Part shown: positions 13,363 through 15,600 of the stretch, piece by piece | Numbering within the stretch: position 1 is the stretch's first letter | How the letters are laid out: each line of letters starts with the position of its first letter | Program-made: the position numbers and the translations under genes | Notes under the pieces: generated by a model | Seen by the model: the letters and a program-made list of their open reading frames with translations, nothing else | Database searches by the model: none | Told to the model about the DNA's origin: nothing | Assembly (NCBI GenBank): GCA_002440975.1 | Contig: DJWN01000085.1 | Coordinates: 1-15,600, forward strand | DNA length: 15,600 bases | From: Bacteroidales bacterium UBA6229 | GTDB lineage: Bacteria; Bacteroidota; Bacteroidia; Bacteroidales; F082 | Direction of reading: 5' to 3'

Positions 13363-15291
13363 TTAATCGGCAATGGCTTCCGGAAGCTTTCTCCCAAAGA
13401 ATCTGATGATCAGATAAAGCAATCCCATGCTGGCGGGAAACAACAAATAAGCCGGAACCCCATAAGCTGCCGGAATAGTTCCGATTACTATTGAAATAAA
13501 TCCCACGGTAAGGGCATAAGGCAGTTGCGTGCGCACATGATCAATATGATTGCAGGAACTGGCCAACGAGCTTAAAATCGTTGTATCAGAAATTGGCGAG
13601 CAGTGATCCCCCAGCACAGAGCCTGCCAAAACAGCTGAAACAACATTGTAAAAAATCAGCAAACTATTGGCCTCCGTCATGCCGGTTTCGTGGGTTAACA
13701 GCCAGGAAGTGGGCAAAATCAGCGGATACAAAATGGCCATTGTTCCCCAGGAGGAGCCCGTAGAAAAAGCCACCAATGCCGCCAGAATAAAAGTGAAAGC
13801 CGGCACCAGATAAGGCGAAAAAGACAGCTCCAGTAAACCCTTCGAGATGAAATCGGCTGTGTGCATATGATCTGTTACCAGCGCAACCGACCAGGCCAGT
13901 GTTAAAATCAAGATAGCCGTAAGCATCATTTTAAAGCCATCTACCAGGCTCTCTATGGTGTCTTTGAGGCTCAACAGTTTTTGAGTTAACGTAAGCGCAA
14001 TCGCAACCAGCATGGCCAAAAGTGACGACCATAAGAGCGCAGCATAGGAATCTGCACCACCAATAATAGCTGAAATTTTTCTTCCAAAACCAATAGATTC
14101 ATCATTCCACACTGCCTGATCCCAGCCTGTGTATAATAAACCTGTTATTGTTCCCAAAACAATAATTAAAACCGGAATTACAGCATTAAAGGCTCTTGGG
14201 TTTTGATGTGTTTCAGCGGTTAAAGTGTTGGATGTATTTTCTGTTTCGGATAGTTTCTGGTGAAAATCAGGATTGATCCGGGCATTTTTCTCAGCCTTGA
14301 ACATGGGGCCGAAATCACGCTGCTGCCATACCAGCATCAGAATAAATGCCAATGCCAGAATCGGATAATAACTATAAGCCAGCGAGTTAAAGAAAACGTT
14401 ATAAGCCGATTCCTGTAAGCCAATGGTGTTAAGTCCGTCCTGAATATAGCTTAGCTCGGCACCAATCCAGGTGGTTACAAAAGCTGTTGCTGCCACAGGT
14501 GCAGCGGTTGAATCAACAATATACGCAAGTTTTTCGCGCGAAATGCGCAAACGATCTGTAACAGGACGCATGGTATTACCAACAACCAATGTGTTGGCAT
14601 AGTCATCGAAAAATATAGCGATGCCCAACAGCCAGGTCACCAATTGCCCGGAGCGGGCATCTTTGGCAAAGCGCGACAGCCGGTTTACTACGCCCAGCAT
14701 TCCACCATTTCGGGTGATCAGATGCACCATGCCACCAATCACCATCGAGAAGATAATGATTGCCATGTGGCCGGGATCGAGTAACGACTGCATGACGTAG
14801 GTATCAATAATCGCCAGCAAGCCTTTGAAAATCGCCACAAAAAAGCCCGAACCCTGGTAATAAAACATGATTGTAGTTCCGCTCAAAATTCCTAAAAACA
14901 AGGCAACAAAAACCTCTTTAAGCAAAAGTGCCATCAAAATCGCAATCAAAGGAGGCAATACCGACATCCACAGCGGAATGGGGGTGACTTCTTGTTGCCA
15001 GTGAAAACCATCGACTGTCAATGTTAGCAACTCTTCATCCGGAAAGTCGTGTTTGATGACAGCCAGGTTTTTCTCAAAGCTCAACTCCCGTATTTCATCA
15101 TTGAAAACTGCCTTTACTGTTTGGCCTTCCAACTTTCCAAAAAGCTCTCCAACCGCCCTGATTTCAACGTTTTGGTTGACGTCTGACACTAAAACATTTG
15201 GGAGAGTAACTTGAAAATTATTCAAATCATCAGCTTCCAGACCTGAAACTGTGAAAATGAAAATCAAAAATATCACCAATTTTTTTTTCAA
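13363..15291 (-). CDS. NhaC-family Na+/H+ antiporter with N-terminal periplasmic domain
   Basis: This is an inner-membrane secondary transporter of 642 residues that probably exchanges Na+ for H+; other NhaC-family members exchange organic acids or amines, so the substrate is not fixed. An N-terminal signal sequence (residues 1-20) leads into a small beta-rich extracytoplasmic domain (about 22-105), a common Bacteroidota addition. About eleven membrane helices follow from 106. Family hallmarks include FFDDYANTLVVGNTMRPVTD, STAAPVAATAFVTTWIGAEL, STGSSWGTMAILYPL and GDHCSPISDTTILSS. The start is TTG at 15291, because no ATG precedes the signal sequence and the first in-frame one lies beyond it, near residue 107. 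Nine A's follow immediately in the coding strand. It converges on the channel-like gene with only two bases between stops and is probably separate from the envelope locus. Confidence 0.88.
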   Translation of the reverse strand: MKKKLVIFLIFIFTVSGLEADDLNNFQVTLPNVLVSDVNQNVEIRAVGELFGKLEGQTVKAVFNDEIRELSFEKNLAVIKHDFPDEELLTLTVDGFHWQQEVTPIPLWMSVLPPLIAILMALLLKEVFVALFLGILSGTTIMFYYQGSGFFVAIFKGLLAIIDTYVMQSLLDPGHMAIIIFSMVIGGMVHLITRNGGMLGVVNRLSRFAKDARSGQLVTWLLGIAIFFDDYANTLVVGNTMRPVTDRLRISREKLAYIVDSTAAPVAATAFVTTWIGAELSYIQDGLNTIGLQESAYNVFFNSLAYSYYPILALAFILMLVWQQRDFGPMFKAEKNARINPDFHQKLSETENTSNTLTAETHQNPRAFNAVIPVLIIVLGTITGLLYTGWDQAVWNDESIGFGRKISAIIGGADSYAALLWSSLLAMLVAIALTLTQKLLSLKDTIESLVDGFKMMLTAILILTLAWSVALVTDHMHTADFISKGLLELSFSPYLVPAFTFILAALVAFSTGSSWGTMAILYPLILPTSWLLTHETGMTEANSLLIFYNVVSAVLAGSVLGDHCSPISDTTILSSLASSCNHIDHVRTQLPYALTVGFISIVIGTIPAAYGVPAYLLFPASMGLLYLIIRFFGRKLPEAIAD

Positions 15292-15509
15292 CAGGAGAAT
15301 TTTTTGGGCAGTAAAGATAGCAGATTTGAATATTCTGCGGCAGTTTTACCTTCTTTTTACTGCTCTGCAACACAATTAGAGAACACAATAGATTGGCAAT
15401 AAAAAAAATTGCTTATTAGGGTCTTCTGAAAAACAATTAGTAAATTGGCATTGAGATCATTAAGATAGGGATTGTAATAGCTGTCTTCAGGAAATTATTT
15501 AAGTTATAG
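15292..15509. other. AT-rich gap without a recognised gene
   Basis: No reading frame of gene-like quality is seen on either strand. On the minus strand, upstream of the antiporter, TATCTTTA (15312-15319) is one mismatch from a -7 box but has no good TTTG partner. Weak inverted repeats are present (GCAGA 15320-15324 with TCTGC 15334-15338; GCAAT and ATTGC flanking an A-run at 15396-15412), none terminator-like. The stretch must hold the antiporter promoter and the end of the neighbouring transcript. Confidence 0.5.
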
Positions 15510-15599
15510 TCATAATTCTTGTATCAAATCATTTTTTACTGTATGCTTATAAACGACTTCATATTCTTTGTTTAAAAGTACAACGGAAGGAAAACCAAT
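15510..15599 (-). CDS. C-terminal end of a thioredoxin-like protein (cut by window edge)
   Basis: Leftward from the window edge, 29 codons run open to a TGA at 15510-15512. They read GFPSVVLLNKEYEVVYKH, then TVKNDLIQEL. The start resembles the cis-proline region and following strand of thioredoxin-fold proteins (G-x-P-[ST]-x-[VL]-[LV]-[LF]-[DN]-K-[DE]), with a terminal helix after it. This suggests a redoxin or TlpA-like protein. The active-site Cys region lies outside the window, so redox function cannot be seen. The fragment is short and the call tentative. Confidence 0.5.
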   Translation of the reverse strand: MGFPSVVLLNKEYEVVYKHTVKNDLIQEL

Positions 15600-15600
15600 A

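Noticed and set aside
15372..15450. Repeated words ACAATTAG and ATTGGCA (15372/15433 and 15392/15444)
   Set aside because: The spacing between words differs in the two copies and short AT-rich words recur by chance in such a gap.

Overview
The window looks like a chromosomal segment of a Bacteroidota bacterium, plausibly Bacteroidales or Marinilabiliales, though the exact lineage is a guess. Composition is moderately AT-rich. Genes lack Shine-Dalgarno boxes and have A-rich leaders. Secreted proteins carry signal peptides ending in AQ, and two clear matches to the Bacteroidota promoter (-7 TAnnTTTG with an upstream TTTG-like box) are present. No RNA gene, insertion sequence, phage gene or CRISPR array was seen.

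Layout. At the left edge, tcdA (tRNA ct6A dehydratase) reads rightward and ends 10 bases from a leftward four-gene run. In transcription order (from 7103 down to 796) that run encodes a HerA/FtsK-type ATPase, an MltC-like lytic transglycosylase, a CsgG-like protein with TPR and SH3 regions, and a large LPP20-like multidomain protein. Gaps are only 16-27 bases and a promoter lies at 7160-7191, so this is probably one operon. Upstream of it, a leftward zinc-ribbon protein of unknown function ends at 7286. From 8201 a rightward run encodes a small LPP20-like secreted protein, a large secreted transglutaminase-like/propeller protein, and a signal-peptide-bearing membrane protein with a solenoid and a degenerate ion-channel-like pore. 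A leftward NhaC-family Na+/H+ antiporter (13363-15291) follows, then about 220 bases without a gene, then the C-terminal end of a leftward thioredoxin-like gene cut by the window edge.

How the genes may work together. The two divergent arms (7103 to 796 and 8201 to 13360) look like one cell-envelope locus. Each arm has an LPP20-like protein. Each also has a secreted enzyme carrying the same N-terminal helical module: aromatic residues at positions 1 and 4 of four exact 11-residue repeats, fused to a lytic transglycosylase on one side and a transglutaminase-like domain on the other. Together with the CsgG-like protein, the cytosolic ATPase and the channel-like protein, this suggests an undescribed envelope assembly or remodelling system. 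That is inference from domain content and gene order. Three inverted-repeat sites sit at or near the predicted promoters of both arms and are candidate operators.
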